Source: Prorocentrum cordatum (lineage: Eukaryota; Sar; Dinophyceae; Prorocentrales; Prorocentraceae). From it: a stretch of DNA of 64,000 nucleotides. Position numbers and translations under genes: made by a program. Below are positions 22,367 to 33,287 of the stretch, piece by piece (within the stretch, counting starts at the first letter, position 1; every line of letters starts with the position of its first letter). The notes beneath the pieces are model-generated. The model did not search any database, was not told the origin of the DNA, and saw nothing but the letters and a program-made list of their open reading frames with translations. The DNA lies in the NCBI GenBank assembly GCA_963575745.1, contig CAUYUJ010019281.1, positions 1,553,523-1,617,522 on the forward strand, read 5' to 3'.

Positions 22367-22773
22367 CCGGCCCACTCGCCAGCTGCTGGCGGCCGCATAC
22401 GAAGTGGAAGCGGTGCCCGCATGGCGCCTCAACCTTGGAGGCGTACACAGCGAGGGCAACGGAGACAGGACGCGGAGGAGGAAGAGAGGGGAGAGGGGGA
22501 GGAGACGGGATCGGGAGGAGGGGAGGAGGGGACGGGATCGCCAGGAGGGGAGGAGGGGAGGGCAGGATGGGAGGGGACAAGGAGGGAGATGGGGGGATAA
22601 TGAGAAAAGCGGGGAGAAGCAGAAAGATGAGCAGGAGGGAGGGAAGTTGGGGCGTGCAGAAGAAGAAAGACAGAGGAAAGCGAGGAAAATATACCCCATC
22701 AGAGCACCGTAACAGCAGCATATATTCAGAGGCGTGTCGAGGAGTAGGTCGGCTAGTGGAAACGTGCAGTCCT
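22367..22773. other. Spacer with purine-rich tract
   Basis: GGAGGAGG-type purine tract with GGGATCG insertions at about 22460-22660. No gene recognised. Confidence 0.4.
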
Positions 22774-22801
22774 ACACATACACATATATATATATATATA
22801 T

Positions 22802-22848
<47 letters not shown>

Positions 22849-22853
22849 TATAC

Positions 22854-22885
<32 letters not shown>

Positions 22886-22886
22886 C
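22774..22886. repeat. TA dinucleotide microsatellite
   Basis: TATATA run with CA and CAT interruptions over about 110 bases. Confidence 0.95.
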
Positions 22887-22889
22887 CCT

Positions 22890-23110
22890 CGGGATCCCTA
22901 GGAAACGCACGAAGTGCGGCAGAGTGTTCACTGTTGCACGAGAAGCGTTCACGGGAATAGATGTCTGGCAACATGAAGATCCAGAAGGCAGGTAGAGCGT
23001 GCTCTGTTGTGTAAAAACCGTAGGCGGGAATGAAGTTCTGGCAGCACAGAGAGCAGGAAGAACACGGCGAGCACAGCTACGTGCTCTCTACTGTATTTTC
23101 TTGCAAGGGA
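22890..23110. repeat. ~75-80-bp tandem repeat (about 2.5 units)
   Basis: Phrases GGAATAGATGTCTGGCAACA and GGAATGAAGTTCTGGCAGCA, with AGAGCGTGCTCTGTTG- and GAGCACAGCTACGTGCTCTC-type neighbours, recur at 75-80-base spacing. Strongly diverged. Confidence 0.5.
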
Positions 23111-23189
23111 CCGTGGCCGTTCAGACCAAAAATGGAGCTGGAGGCGAGAGCACGATACCTGAATAAAACATGAGGAGGTCTCAGGCGCA

Positions 23190-23490
23190 GTCCTCAATCG
23201 TGACGAAGTCTCCAGCGAAACGGCGATTTTGGAAGTCTGGTATCCTACCTCTCTCCGTCCCCCCTTGCGGGACTCTTTCTGGTGGTCCGTGGTCCTACAC
23301 TACCGCTGTGGCCCTAAAGTGTGAACAGATCCAGCGAAACGACGATTCTGGGAGTCAGGTCTCATACCTCTCCGTCCTCGCTGTGGGACTCTTTTGCGGT
23401 CTTAAACTCAAGCGGAACGGCGACACCAGGAGTACGGTCTCCTACCAATCCCCGTCCCCTATGTGGGATTTCTGACAGGTCCCTCTTGCT
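23190..23490. repeat. CGAAACGGCGATT tandem repeat (three units)
   Basis: Units begin at about 23216 (CGAAACGGCGATTTTGG), 23335 (CGAAACGACGATTCTGG) and 23414 (CGGAACGGCGACACCAGG). Each is followed by GGTCTCCTACC-like and CGTCCCC ... GTGGGACTCTTT sequence. Periods are about 120 and 80 bases, so one unit has lost or gained sequence. Confidence 0.65.
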
Positions 23491-23499
23491 ATCTTTTAA

Positions 23500-24200
23500 A
23501 GCCCTTACGGCATTCGCTACGAGGGAAACTGCTCCTCATCTTCCCCCTCCCCCTCCCCCTCCCCCCTTCTCCTTCTCCTCATCCTTCTCCTCTTCCTTCT
23601 CCTTCTCCTTCTCCCCCTCGTCCCTTTCTTCGTCCTCGTCCTCCTCCTCCACCTCGACCTCCCCTTCCCTTGGCCTGTGCCTTGCTCCTCCCTCCCCCAT
23701 CCAGTCCCTCCTCGGGGATAACGCAGGAGGAGGAAAGCAGGATATAGAGAGAAAGCTCGACAGGCCTGCAGCCAGCGCGAAGGGTCCAGGGCGGAGCCGC
23801 AGATCGAGCACGTCTGCTCCATGCGCGCCCGCAGGACACTGGAGCGCCCGGGGGCTCTGCCCGAGGAGTTTCCGGGCCGGTCTTCGCAAGAGCTGCTGGA
23901 AGGGGCGGCGGCAACGGTGTGGACCCGACGCTCACAGCTGGCAGGAGAAGGGAAAGGGGCGGGAGGGGCGGAGGAAAAAGAGGGCCTGGGGAGGAGAAGA
24001 AGTGGGAAGAGACTGGGAGACGAGGGGGAGGGGGGAAGGAAAAAGGGGGGGCGGAGGAAGATGGAGGCGGAGGAGAAGGAAGGAAATGAAGAAGACGAGA
24101 AGGATCAGGAGATCAAGGATGAGCAAGAGAGCGACAGAGATAAGGAAAGAGGCGAAATATTGTTTTGACATCCGCGGCCAATGACACGTCAGGCGGACAG
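23500..24200. other. CT-rich tract, unique sequence, GA-rich tract
   Basis: A CTCCTTCTCC pyrimidine tract (about 23535-23690) and a GGAGGAAAAGG purine tract (about 23940-24165) surround about 250 bases of GC-rich sequence. The two tracts are roughly mirror images in composition. No gene recognised. Confidence 0.5.
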
Positions 24201-24205
24201 AATTC

Positions 24206-24890
24206 TCATACTTCGGTGCCGTCTAAATCTATTGTGGCCCCTTTCGTGGTCGGATGGAGTCTTCTGCTGAGTTTGGATAATAATTCACTTCTGCGGGCAT
24301 GGTGAGAGGACCAGCTCTTGTCCGCAGGGCCTCCATCTGCCTGCGCAGGCGCACAGGAGGAGGGTCGGGCCTGGCAAGGGCCCCCCAAGCCACGCCGGCG
24401 CCCTCCAGACGTGTAGAAGCACCACAGCGGGCAGAAGCAAAAAAAGCTGCCAACGCTGCAGTCCGCAACGATGCATTTATGGCCAAGGTCGCGCAGCCTG
24501 TGGCGAAACCTTGAGCTTGCACGCACACCTCCCAGGCGGAGACTTCAAAGGGAACGAGAGCCTTTGAGGCACTCGCTACACTGCCAGAACTTGCCAACCC
24601 AGGTCAGGGGTGCACGGGAACCTGATCCCGAGAAGGCCCAAAAGGCGCGCGACTGTCCCAAGACACTCCGTCCACGTTGGTCCTGGGCCAGAGGTCCAGG
24701 AGGTGGGCGGCAAGGTTGGCGACAGCCTCGGGGACACACACCCAAAGAAGACAGGTCTCATCAGGCTTGGCGGGAGGGGCGCATGATGGCTCGTTACAGC
24801 CTTCGCCGCCTGGCCAGCACAGCTTTTGCCGCGAATGCTGGGCCACTCTTCCCAGGCAAGGCTGGGATCTCCTTCGAACTGAGCCTTCAC
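24206..24890 (-). pseudogene. LINE-E C-terminal Cys-rich tail
   Basis: Segments in three frames carry features of the last part of such polyproteins: FWQCSECLKGSRSL (24745-24545 frame), FCPLWCFYTSGGRRRG with C-x-x-x-C, and a basic end LLSKLSRRLHP (24526-24206 frame). These resemble the short zinc-knuckle-like tail and the RRLxxGxHP-type ending that I remember from dinoflagellate LINE ORF2 proteins. Frames are disrupted at least twice. Confidence 0.4.
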
Positions 24891-25435
24891 TTTAGAGACC
24901 CCTCAACACGATCATTCGCATTAGCCAACCACTGCATCACAAGGCCGCTGCACGGCCTGTTCGGCGAAAGCTTCCGAGCAAGGGGCAGGAAGAAATGGTC
25001 GACGACAACCTTGCAATCAGACGGAAACTCAGCCGCGTCTTTGAGAATACACGAGGCGGCAGAAAAAGCGACGAATTCAGCGGCCACGATCGTCTGCGGA
25101 TGCACATTACAAACGGCACTGTACATCCGAACCGACGTCTGGCCGAGCTGGTGCAGCCACGCAACACCCCATCCAGATCTCGAAAGCTCGCGCACAGGGC
25201 GTTCGAACAAGAGCCATCCAAGAAGGTTTCCCCCGAATTCCCCCGTTCCCCTCAGGGGGGAGAGGGAGGCCAGCAACCCCGAAGGCCTCAGGGAACAATT
25301 CGAACACAACCGAATCCTGCGACTCCTGGGCATCGTCGGGGAGAGGGGCCTCAGAGGACGTGCGGCGGAGCAAGCCAGTTTCGCAGAGGACCTTACATAC
25401 AGGAATCGTGCCAGCTTCGAGCTCCTGTTGCACAC
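24887..25435 (-). pseudogene. LINE-E RNase H-like domain, normal motif order
   Basis: A 182-residue frame. SRSGWGVAWLHQLG matches the first beta hairpin of RNase H (G-x-G-W), QTIVAAEFVAFSAAS the helix with the catalytic Glu (A-A-E), and FPSDCKVVVD the D-x-x-x-V-V strand. The order is the canonical RNase HI order, unlike LINE-A to C. The first catalytic Asp is not obvious and the C-terminal helix is lost or in another frame. Non-functional remnant. Confidence 0.5.
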
Positions 25436-25479
25436 GGCTAAACAGCTCAGACTTGCTCCTGCAACTTTTCCTGTTCCAC

Positions 25480-26262
<783 letters not shown>

Positions 26263-26274
26263 TTCCCAAAAAAA

Positions 26275-26850
26275 AATCAAAAATGGAGGGCGGGTGGTTT
26301 TCAAAATGTGGCTATCGCCATAGCACCGCGCACGTTCGTTTTCAAAACTTGCAAGAAGAGCTTCGCGGATTGAGGATCACCCGTTTTCAGAGTGTGATTC
26401 TCGCCTGAGCGCTGGGCACATTCTTTTTGAAAACTTGCAAGAGCTTCCCGGATTGAAAATAACCCGTTTCCTAAATGCGGCTCTCGCCTGAGCGCCACGC
26501 ACTTTCGCTCTAAAAATATACAAGAGCTTCACGAATTAAGGATATACGGATTTCAAAATGTGCAAGAATTTCACGAATTGAGGGCGTCTCATGTTCACAA
26601 TGTGGTTATCACGTTAGTGCCGCGCACACTCGTTCATAAAAGTTGCAACAGTTGCACCGGCTGCCACGAACAACGTACATGAAATGGTTTCGAAAGGATT
26701 CAAGATTTTGCGGGCGCAACAGTTACCTTGATTCGCGGTGTTGGAATCCCAAGAATGCGTTCTCGCACGATCCAGGATTGTCAAGACGCACCAGTCAGGT
26801 TCATCCGTGGCGCTGAAATCCCAAAAACGATTTTTTTGCATACTTCCGGG
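26275..26850. repeat. Third alpha-beta cassette
   Basis: About four alpha units (TTTTCAAAATGTGGCTATCGC at 26300, then near 26390, 26465 and 26595), each with GCGCACxTTCG, followed by two beta units (about 26695-26850) containing GTTGGAATCCCAAGAA and GGATTGTCAAGACGCA. Same order and strand as the cassettes at 13.7 and 15.9 kb. Confidence 0.75.
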
Positions 26851-27225
26851 TCTTCAAACGGCTGCCTTCCAACGAGACAAATCCCCCAATGGAAATGAAC
26901 CATTACACGGGGCCTATGCAGAGGGAGTTTGACGGAGGGTGTATTCCAACATCGTTGATGGCTCTTGGGCTTACTACACTGATCCCCCTTCTCCTCATCC
27001 TCCTCCTTCTCCTACTCCTGTTCCTGCTGCCGCTGCGCATCTATCACCTGCCCATTTCATTTTTTCCTGCCTCCTCCTCTGGTCCTGCCCCACCTCCCTG
27101 CCCTCACCAATCATGGGCGGCACCCCTAAATTCAACGCTTTCTCTCCGCACCCCCGTGGAAGGCCGCGCACTGCTGTTTTCCACGAGCCTGCGACCAAGC
27201 AGTCTCTGCCGACGAGTCGCCGCAT
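26851..27225. other. Cassette tail and spacer
   Basis: GGAGGGTGTATTCC and CTACACTGATC match the tail of the 16.2-kb cassette, followed by a CTCCTCATCCTCC run. After that comes GC-rich sequence leading into the PIF1 pseudogene. Confidence 0.45.
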
Positions 27226-28010
27226 TCAACGACCTTCGACGCCACCGCTGCTCTTCACTGCCAGCGCACCCAGTTTCTCCGAAGGAGCTCCCTCATCTCT
27301 CATCCCCCTGCCACTCCCCCCCTTCCTGCCCCGCAGCAACGCGCGCCTGACTCGGCGCCCCGAGCGCCCCGAGCGCCCAGGAAGGTCGCATCTGGCAGCT
27401 TCCGAAAGGCAGCTAACCAAGACGCCGTGAAAATAAGGCGCCGCATGCAACGACGCGCCCTGCACCCCCGACAGTCGCCACAGCACAGCTTGCCGCGCCT
27501 TGCGCCCCGCGCGAAATTGCGCGGTTGCCAATGGGAACCTGCGCCCACAATCAGCGCGCTGCAACTCCCACACGGCGGTTGCGTCTGCTCTCGCCCCATT
27601 AACCGCATTTGCTATCGCTTCACCGTTCCACGCGCAGTCTTTGCATTTATCATTCGCGATTCTTCCTGCCACGCCCCGCGGCATCCGATCTCCCCGAGCT
27701 TTCGCCCGATACCGTCACGCGCGACGCACCGATGCGCCGCTGCCGCACGCTGTTCTCCGCTCCAGCCTCCGAGCATCGCTTCCACGCCGCGCGCTTCGCC
27801 CCTTCACCCGCGCCTTCTGCGACTAGCACGCAGCGCAAGACCTGGTGCGAAAGGTTGTCATGCCGCGCTCGGCGCGGCAGCCCAGCTCCAACTTCCTCTG
27901 AGCGCACGTTCAACACCGCGCGCGCCGCCATGTCCATCAAGCAGACTCTTCGCGCACCCTTCGCATCCCACCGCCCTTCCTGCCCCGATGTTCTCCAAAC
28001 TCCAACTTGA
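27226..28010 (-). pseudogene. PIF1-like pseudogene, C-terminal tail
   Basis: Overlapping minus frames (27940-27650, 27684-27226, 27608-27300) with scattered Cys (CGSCSALI, LCCGDCRGCRARRC, NDKCKDC). Such C-terminal Cys pairs are common in large helicase-like proteins of dinoflagellates. The exact end is unknown and the identification depends on the upstream motifs. Confidence 0.35.
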
Positions 28011-28085
28011 AATTCGTCGCGCCGCCAATCCGCGCACGCTCGTCTCGGCAGTGGCAGATGGCCCCTCCCGAATTGGGCCCAGTCC

Positions 28086-28360
28086 CTACGGGCCCCCCTC
28101 GAAAACTCGCGCCGAGCAGCGCGCCCTCAGCGCACGTCCCCCGCGAAAATGACGCCAAATCAACGGCCCGTTCCGTTGCGTCACCCTCGTGATCGCGACG
28201 CACCTGCACATGCCGCCCGCGCCTCGACCGACCTTCAGGTTCGCCACCACGGCGTCCTCGGACGCCCCCTGCGCTGCAGGCGCCGCGCAGGCCCGGGCTG
28301 AGGCCGCAGGGCCCTGCCACCCCTCCAATGCCAGTAACAGTTTCTTCTTGAAGTTGTTAA
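28086..28360 (-). pseudogene. PIF1-like pseudogene, C-terminal helicase motif
   Basis: The frame contains ACAAPAAQGASEDAVVANLK and VGRGAGGMCRCVAITRVTQR. In PIF1 helicases the penultimate motif is A-x-T-x-H-x-x-Q-G-x-T (motif V) and the last is Y-V-A-x-T-R-V/A (motif VI). Here the His is lost but the order and spacing are right. RNGPLIWRHF follows, as LLIFRPF does in relatives. Confidence 0.65.
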
Positions 28361-28364
28361 TGAA

Positions 28365-28760
28365 TCACGTCCGACGCGTCTGAAAAAACTGGGCACCACC
28401 TCTCTCCTTCTTGCCCTCCAAAATCCACTCTGCCGTGCCAAAGTCCACAAGAACAATGACGAGGAAACCGTGCAACTGCCGCCCGGCAACGCCGCAAATC
28501 GTCGAATCCTCCGCTTCCACGACGAGTTCAACGATGCGCCCCAGTCGCCCTCGCAGCAGCTGCATCTCAGCGGATTGGTCCACATGGTCTACCAGCACCA
28601 TGGACATCCCTATCGCCAAGGGCAGCATGCCATGCAACTTCCCGCAGTTCTTTTTATTGTAGCTGAACTAACGAATTTGGTCACCCTTGAGAACGAGGCG
28701 CTCCTGGCACGACGGGCGCATGGGCTTGCCCATCGCGCGCGACAGAAAGACCTGCGCCCG
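28365..28760 (-). pseudogene. PIF1-like pseudogene, GMLPL block
   Basis: A 90-residue frame with GMLPLAIGMSMVLVDHVDQS, then LLRGRLGRIVELVVEAED and FLVIVLVDFGTAEWIL. The motif G-M-L-P-L-x-x-G-M-P-V-x-L-T-D-H followed by L-R-G-R-x-G is, in my memory, a hallmark of dinoflagellate PIF1-like proteins. An in-frame stop lies about 25 codons upstream. Confidence 0.65.
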
Positions 28761-29137
28761 CTGCACTTCAAGCGGATGTCGCGCGCGATGTCCGCACGCC
28801 ACTCAGAATACCTAATGGAACACGCGGTCTTCCAACTCACCCATGTGCCTGGAAAGCTCGACGGACGGACGCTTACGCGAGAAAGCATGCGAGTCTGCCA
28901 ACAGCCCACCGCCGCCAAACTCGCGCTGGACCTCCAGCAAAAACGCATCCCCGTCTTTCACGCGAACACAGCGCGTCGGTTCCATCACACCCTACAGGCA
29001 GCGTTCCACGTCGCAGCCTCCCCCTCCGCTGAGGCCTTGCCCCACGCGGCCTCCTGCCCGCGGTCATCTGTGGCGCTGGCCTTCTGCACCCACGCGCTCG
29101 GAGCCGGTCGCAACGACGCGCCAGACGACGGGTCCAA

Positions 29138-29734
29138 CTAGCGGAGAACACCCGACTGCAGAACGGTCAGCCCGCCAAACACTCGGTCGACGGTCCTCTT
29201 GTCCCGCTGCTGCTTTTTCACATCCGAGATGATGCCCAGCTCGGCCAGGAAATTTGCACTCGCCGTGCTGATCTCATCGGAGGTGAGCCAGCGAAACTGT
29301 GCGACCCTTTGCGCAACGGCGTTCACCTTATCCGCACTGGAAACGCCATCCTGGCCCTTGTTGAGGGGACTCAGGCCCAGCGCCACGGCGCAGCGCATCG
29401 CCACCGAGCGCATCAACGAAGACTGCCTGCAGCAAGCACACTTGAAGAGCAACCTCGCGCGCCAACCCCAACCCCCCTTCAAATAACCGCCTCTTCGAAA
29501 TATCAACGAGGCCTCCGTGCATGAACCAAAAATAGAAGGAACGCCCTCAGACCTGTTCAATCCCACGCCCCCCCGCAAACCATCCCTCACCCAGTCCGCG
29601 ACGCGATCCACGACCTCGCGCTGGCCTGCATTACGCGTCGGCTCACGTTTACTCTCTTCGCTGTACAATCGCCCCCTCCAGGCTTGCACGGGCCGTCCTG
29701 CGAGCGCTTTCCGCGGCGCCACGGCCGCCTCCAC
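29138..29734 (-). pseudogene. PIF1-like pseudogene, ATPase core (Walker A and B)
   Basis: One frame starts with NAGQREVVDRVADWV, typical of the helicase entry. A second frame (29522-29328) carries VHGGLVDISKRRLFEGG, a decayed form of HGGPGTGK-type Walker A, and ALQAVFVDALGG-like text. The first frame then resumes with RVAQFRWLTSDEIS (DEIS at about 29278-29267, Walker B) and VFGGLTVLQSG, the F-G-G-x-x-V-L-x-G-D sensor motif with the Asp lost. Two frameshifts are needed to read the domain. This is the best evidence for PIF1 identity. Confidence 0.7.
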
Positions 29735-29855
29735 TGCGACGCGCGCTGCGACTGATTTCCGCGCCTATTTCTGCGACGCAGCGACCGCTTTCCGAAGCGC
29801 CGCCAACTTCTCCTCCGCCATCGTCGTCGCCAGGAACATCTCCACTCCATCTGCC

Positions 29856-30617
29856 TCAACGCCACTCCCCATCCACGCCGCATTCACCAGTGCACCCTCC
29901 TCTGGCACGCGCGCGGCGAGCAACCCCTCGACCCACGCACCCCAATTCCACGGTCACCGCACTGTGCAACTCGACAAAGCGCAAGGCAGTCGCAGCATCG
30001 CCGCTAGAACGCTGCGCTGTCAGATTCAGAAAACTCAAGAAATACTTCCCCGCCCGGCGGGCACCCACTCCCCGCGAGATCAACGCGCCCCGCGCCTCCT
30101 GCCGCGTCTCCCCACATGGGTGAACTTGCATATTCGCGGCACGCGCTCCTTCTGCGAGTCCGGAACTGCCCGCCATGACGTATAGGGGTGGACGCGGGTC
30201 ATCACTATCATGGCTTTACGCTCTGCTTCCGCATTGCCTCGACGCGGCATGGGGCAGGCATAGAAAGTCGAATTCCGCGGTCCCCTGTTCTGCACCAGCA
30301 CCCATCATATCACACTGGTACCGTTCCCGCTACTTCTGCAAATGCCACCGCCGTTCCGCACATCAGAGTCCTCTCCCGGCACGAACACAACCATCGCACC
30401 GAAGTCTCTATCGCGCGCCCCCCCCCTCCAGCGCTGTCAAGGTCGCGCGGTACACTTCGCCATCCTCTTCTGCAGCTGTTTCGCCGACTCTCTATGCACG
30501 TTTCACGGGCTCTACACGCCAATGCCACAAAATCCTGAAGACAACCATTCCAGCTCACCCCCTTGCACAGGACTGCAACGGCCGCGCAGCATACAAGGAC
30601 GCCACACTCTTCGAAAA
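29856..30617 (-). pseudogene. PIF1-like pseudogene, middle segment
   Basis: Several frames. One (30301-30080) has AEAERKAMIVMTRVHPYTSW and ERVPRICKFTH, which resembles the E-K-R-x-R ... F-x-P-W-T block of the family. Another (30176-29856) has the continuation AGKYFLSFLNLTAQR. The two overlap across a frameshift near 30110. The sequence 30617-30302 is more decayed and shows only scattered similarity. Confidence 0.45.
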
Positions 30618-30887
30618 TCACCGAACATTGGGCGGGTCCATGCAGGCCAGCACTAGCCGACGACCCGCTGCCTCCGCGGCCCCCGCTCCCGCGGGAAGCT
30701 CCCGCCCCACTGAGCTCACTGCATCGCACCCAGGCACGATCACCGACGCGGTCGTCTTGATGTACTCCGCAGTGGTCACATCTCTGTGGTCCATGTACGC
30801 TCTCAGGTTCGCCGGCCCCAGACCCCAACGAACATGCCCTTCCGTCACATGCCGATGAACGACGAATGACATCCAACAGTCCTCCAC
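30618..30887 (-). pseudogene. PIF1-like pseudogene, NLRAY block
   Basis: An 89-residue frame with VHRHVTEGHVRW, GPANLRAYMDH and DVTTAEYIKTTASVI. A N-L-R-A-Y and D-V-T-x-A-E block followed by KTT.S is what I associate with these helicase-like proteins upstream of the ATPase domain. The frame ends at PPNVR and the following sequence is in another frame. Confidence 0.45.
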
Positions 30888-31195
30888 GCGGTCTCAGAGA
30901 GCGGTGGCCATGCTTCGCTTCGCTTGCTTCCGAGAAACACAATGTGCACCTTTTACACTGGCAAGCCGACGCATACCCTGACCGCGCGTTCTGCGACATC
31001 TGCGCCGCCCTCGTCTCTGCGATGGAATCGCGAAACACACATTTCGCATCCCCTCACCCACGCAAACCACGCAGCTCCATGCTCCCGGGGTCTGACGCAC
31101 GACACTCGAAAGGCCGAATCTTCAGCCCCAGAAGACCCGACAGAATTGCCTGCGCTGCCCCGTTCAAGTCCGGCTCGCCCATAGAATCACTCTAA
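30870..31195 (-). pseudogene. PIF1-like pseudogene, N-terminal segment
   Basis: The minus frame encodes CVFRDSIAETRAAQMSQNA and ACQCKRCTLCFSE. By position and composition this resembles the region of dinoflagellate PIF1-like proteins that precedes the helicase core. An in-frame stop lies upstream. Recognition is by memory of the family and is tentative. Confidence 0.4.
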
Positions 31196-31236
31196 CTCCC
31201 AACGAGGTCTCCCCCCCCCCGACCGAGGCAACTCCA

Positions 31237-31302
31237 ACTGGGAGCCGGCGGTAAACCGCCAACCTTGGTTAGGAGAAACCGATAGTGACTCGTAGAGCTT
31301 CC
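31237..31302 (-). repeat. R1 unit
   Basis: CTGGGAGCCGGCGG, TAAACCGCCAACC and ACTCGTAGAGCTTCC. R1 in full is a ~55-bp unit whose halves GGCGGTAAACCG(TCAACC) and GGTTACCGCCG are inverse, so it folds as a hairpin. Copies occur throughout 31-64 kb in both orientations and serve as LINE insertion targets. Confidence 0.8.
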
Positions 31303-32368
31303 CTACGAGCGCAAGCGGCGAAGCTAGAAGAGTCATTCTCGCGCGCCGGGGAGCTAGTTGGCAAAACAATATCGACAGAAGTTTTGCATATTATTGCTCG
31401 GTTGAAATGAAGTTTCGTAAACTTGGAACAGTATTTAGAGCTCTAGTATTCTTTCCCTCATATCAGATCACATTCCCGCTCGCCATCTTAATCTCGGCTC
31501 GATCGGGTACCTACTACTGTCAAAAAGTACACAGACGGGATCGGCTGCTCGAGTCATCTTGACAAGTGCGGTCGGTTTTCTGAAGTTAACTCGAGCTGTA
31601 GGATCGCTACAGAGCTGATATGCACATTCAATCGATCCAGAATTATCAGGCGCGCTCGTCTCTAGCATCTAGGGGTCTGCACTTGGTCTGCTACTCGAGC
31701 TAGGTCCGCGAAACTATTCGTGCTCTATTAATTTGTTGACGATGATGGTGAGTTTCTTGACTTTACTCGAGCTGCAGATCAGCTACAGAGCTTTTCGGAA
31801 CAGCAACTGGGAGGACATCATCAGACGCGATAGTCCGATGTATCTAGACACCTGAAATCAGTCTGCGATCAGCGCTCGGGCTGAAAAACTGTTTGCACTC
31901 AGCTGATTTCTTGGAGATGAAATCAGCTTTCTTGACTTAACTCGAGCTGCAGATGAGCTACAGAGCTCTTCAGCACAGAAATCGGAAGGAAAGTATCAGA
32001 CGCGCTTGCTTAATGTATCTAGACGCCTGAATTCGGCCTGCTATTAGCGCTGGGGCTGAACAACTATTCGTACCCTGCTATTTTTTTTTAAAGACTGCCA
32101 TGGTTTTCTTTACGCTGTTCGGCGCAGCAATCGGAAGGAAATCAACAGGCGCGCAAGCTCAAAGTGTCCAGACGCCTGAACTCGGTCTGGTATGTCTATG
32201 ATTTGTTTCCAGAGATGATTTTTCTTCGCTCCTCCTTCTCCTCCACGCCCTCCTCCATGAGACCGCGCCCTCGCGCGCGCAATGCGAGATTGCCGCGCCC
32301 ACATTGCAAGGAAGCTCTACGAGTTCCCGGCGGTAACCAAGGTTGACGGTTCACCGCCGACTCCCAGT
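31285..32368 (-). mobile_element. S element, reverse orientation (copy 1)
   Basis: It starts with CTCGTAGAGCTTCC and ends with GGAAGCTCTACGAG plus R1, both inverse to each other. Between them lie GGGGAGCTAGTTGGCAA, CCCGCTCGCCATCTTAAT, then units of the ~177-bp satellite (GTATCTAGACRCCTGAA at 31839 and 32015, 176 bp apart). The distal part carries a CTCCTCCATGAGA-CCGCGCCCTCGCGCG segment shared with copy 2. No coding capacity. Confidence 0.7.
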
Positions 32369-32459
32369 ATGTTGACATTAAAAACATAAAAATCTGAAGT
32401 TTAAAGTAATACCATTCTCGATGATCTCTGTTCTACTGCGAACATTCACGCGCGTGAAG

Positions 32460-32975
32460 AAAGATGTTCAGGCTCGGAGTTGGGCTCTAGAGCGTGCTGA
32501 TTCTCGGGCTCGAACTCGGGATTGGGCTCGGACTCGCACTCGGACTCGGACTCGGGCTCGGGCTTGGGGTCGGGCTCGGGCTCAAGCTTTGGCTCGGGCT
32601 CGCACTCGGGCTCGGGCTCGGGCTCACACTCGGGCTTGGGCTCGCGCTCGGGCTCGCTCACCTTCGGGCTCGGGTTCGCGCTGGTGCTTCCGCTCGCGCT
32701 CGCGCTCGGGCTCAGGCTCGGGCTCGGGCTTGGGCTCGGGCTCGGGCTTGAGCTCGGGCTCAGGCTCGCGCTCGGACTTGGGCTCGGGCTCGGGCTCGGG
32801 CTTGAGCTCGGGCTCGCTCAGGCTCGGGCTCACCCTCGGACTCGAGCTTGGCGTCGCGCTCGGGCTCGGGCTTGGGTTTGCGCTCGGGCTTACGCTGGTG
32901 CGTGCGCTTGCGCTCGGGCTCGGGCTTGTGTTCGGGCTCGGGCTTGGGCTCGGGCTCGAGCTCATGTCGTCGTCC
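32460..32975. repeat. GGGCTC hexanucleotide array
   Basis: About 500 bases of GGGCTC/CTCGGG hexamers with single-base variants (CTCGGA, CTTGGG, CTCGCG). All frames are open: Gly-Leu, Ser-Gly and Ala-Arg repeats on plus and Pro-Glu repeats on minus. Flanked by R1 units on both sides (32310-32368 and 33288-33340). Confidence 0.95.
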
Positions 32976-33287
32976 TCGTCGTCGTCTTCCTCGTCGTCGC
33001 GCGTGCATGTGTGTGCGGGAGTTTTCTATGTGTGTGGGACATGATTTCCTACGTATGGTTTCGTGTTTGTGTGTATGTTTGTGTTTGTAGGTGTGGTATC
33101 GTGCGTGTGCTCGTCCGCGCGCGTGCGCGCGTGCTTGTATGCGCGAGTGCACCTTCGCTGCCCGGTTTCTCGACCTCGCGCCGACCCCATTGAGGGTCGG
33201 ATGGGGGCATGGAACATGTTTTCGAAAAGATATTTAATGAATATCTGAAGCTCTCTGCTTCCATTCCGAGCACTCGGGCGCGCGAGG
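32976..33287. other. GTCGTC and GTGTGTG-rich spacer
   Basis: TCGTCGTCGTC, GTGTGTG and GCGCGTGCG runs, then unique sequence. No gene recognised. Confidence 0.5.

Larger units (their letters stand above)
24206..25475 (-). mobile_element. LINE-E: 3' fragment of a non-LTR retroelement
   Basis: On the minus strand an RNase H-like segment (25435-24887) is followed by a Cys-containing C-terminal tail (24890-24206) in several frames. The 5' side ends at a CCT/CAT microsatellite (from about 25476). Neither endonuclease nor RT is present. It could be the 3' part of the same family as LINE-D, which lacks its 3' part, but the two are not collinear here. Confidence 0.5.
27226..31195 (-). pseudogene. PIF1-like DNA helicase pseudogene (umbrella)
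   Basis: About 4 kb on the minus strand decodes, across several frames, into segments in the order expected for the large PIF1-like helicase family of dinoflagellates: N-terminal Cys/His region, NLRAY block, degraded Walker A, Walker B DEIS followed by FGGL.VL, GMLPL...DH block, and the C-terminal AAQG...VAITRV helicase motif with a Cys-rich tail. Frames change at least six times, so it is a pseudogene or carries many unrecognised introns. PIF1-family proteins are 5'-3' DNA helicases and occur in host form and in Helitron transposons; no Helitron ends were seen. Function as helicase is lost: Walker A lacks the GKS/T core. Confidence 0.7.

Noticed and set aside
27427-28152. Plus-strand frames (27427-28152, 28470-29141, 29517-30185, 30175-30858)
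   Set aside because: They are shadows of the minus-strand PIF1 pseudogene; recognisable helicase motifs are only on minus.
27226-31195. Helitron transposon
   Set aside because: A helicase core is present, but I found no Rep-type HUH motif and no Helitron 3' hairpin with CTRR end. Left as PIF1-like pseudogene.
32421-33193. Gly-Leu, Ser-Gly, Ala-Arg and Pro-Glu repeat frames
   Set aside because: All frames are open because the DNA is a hexamer array; no flanking coding sequence.
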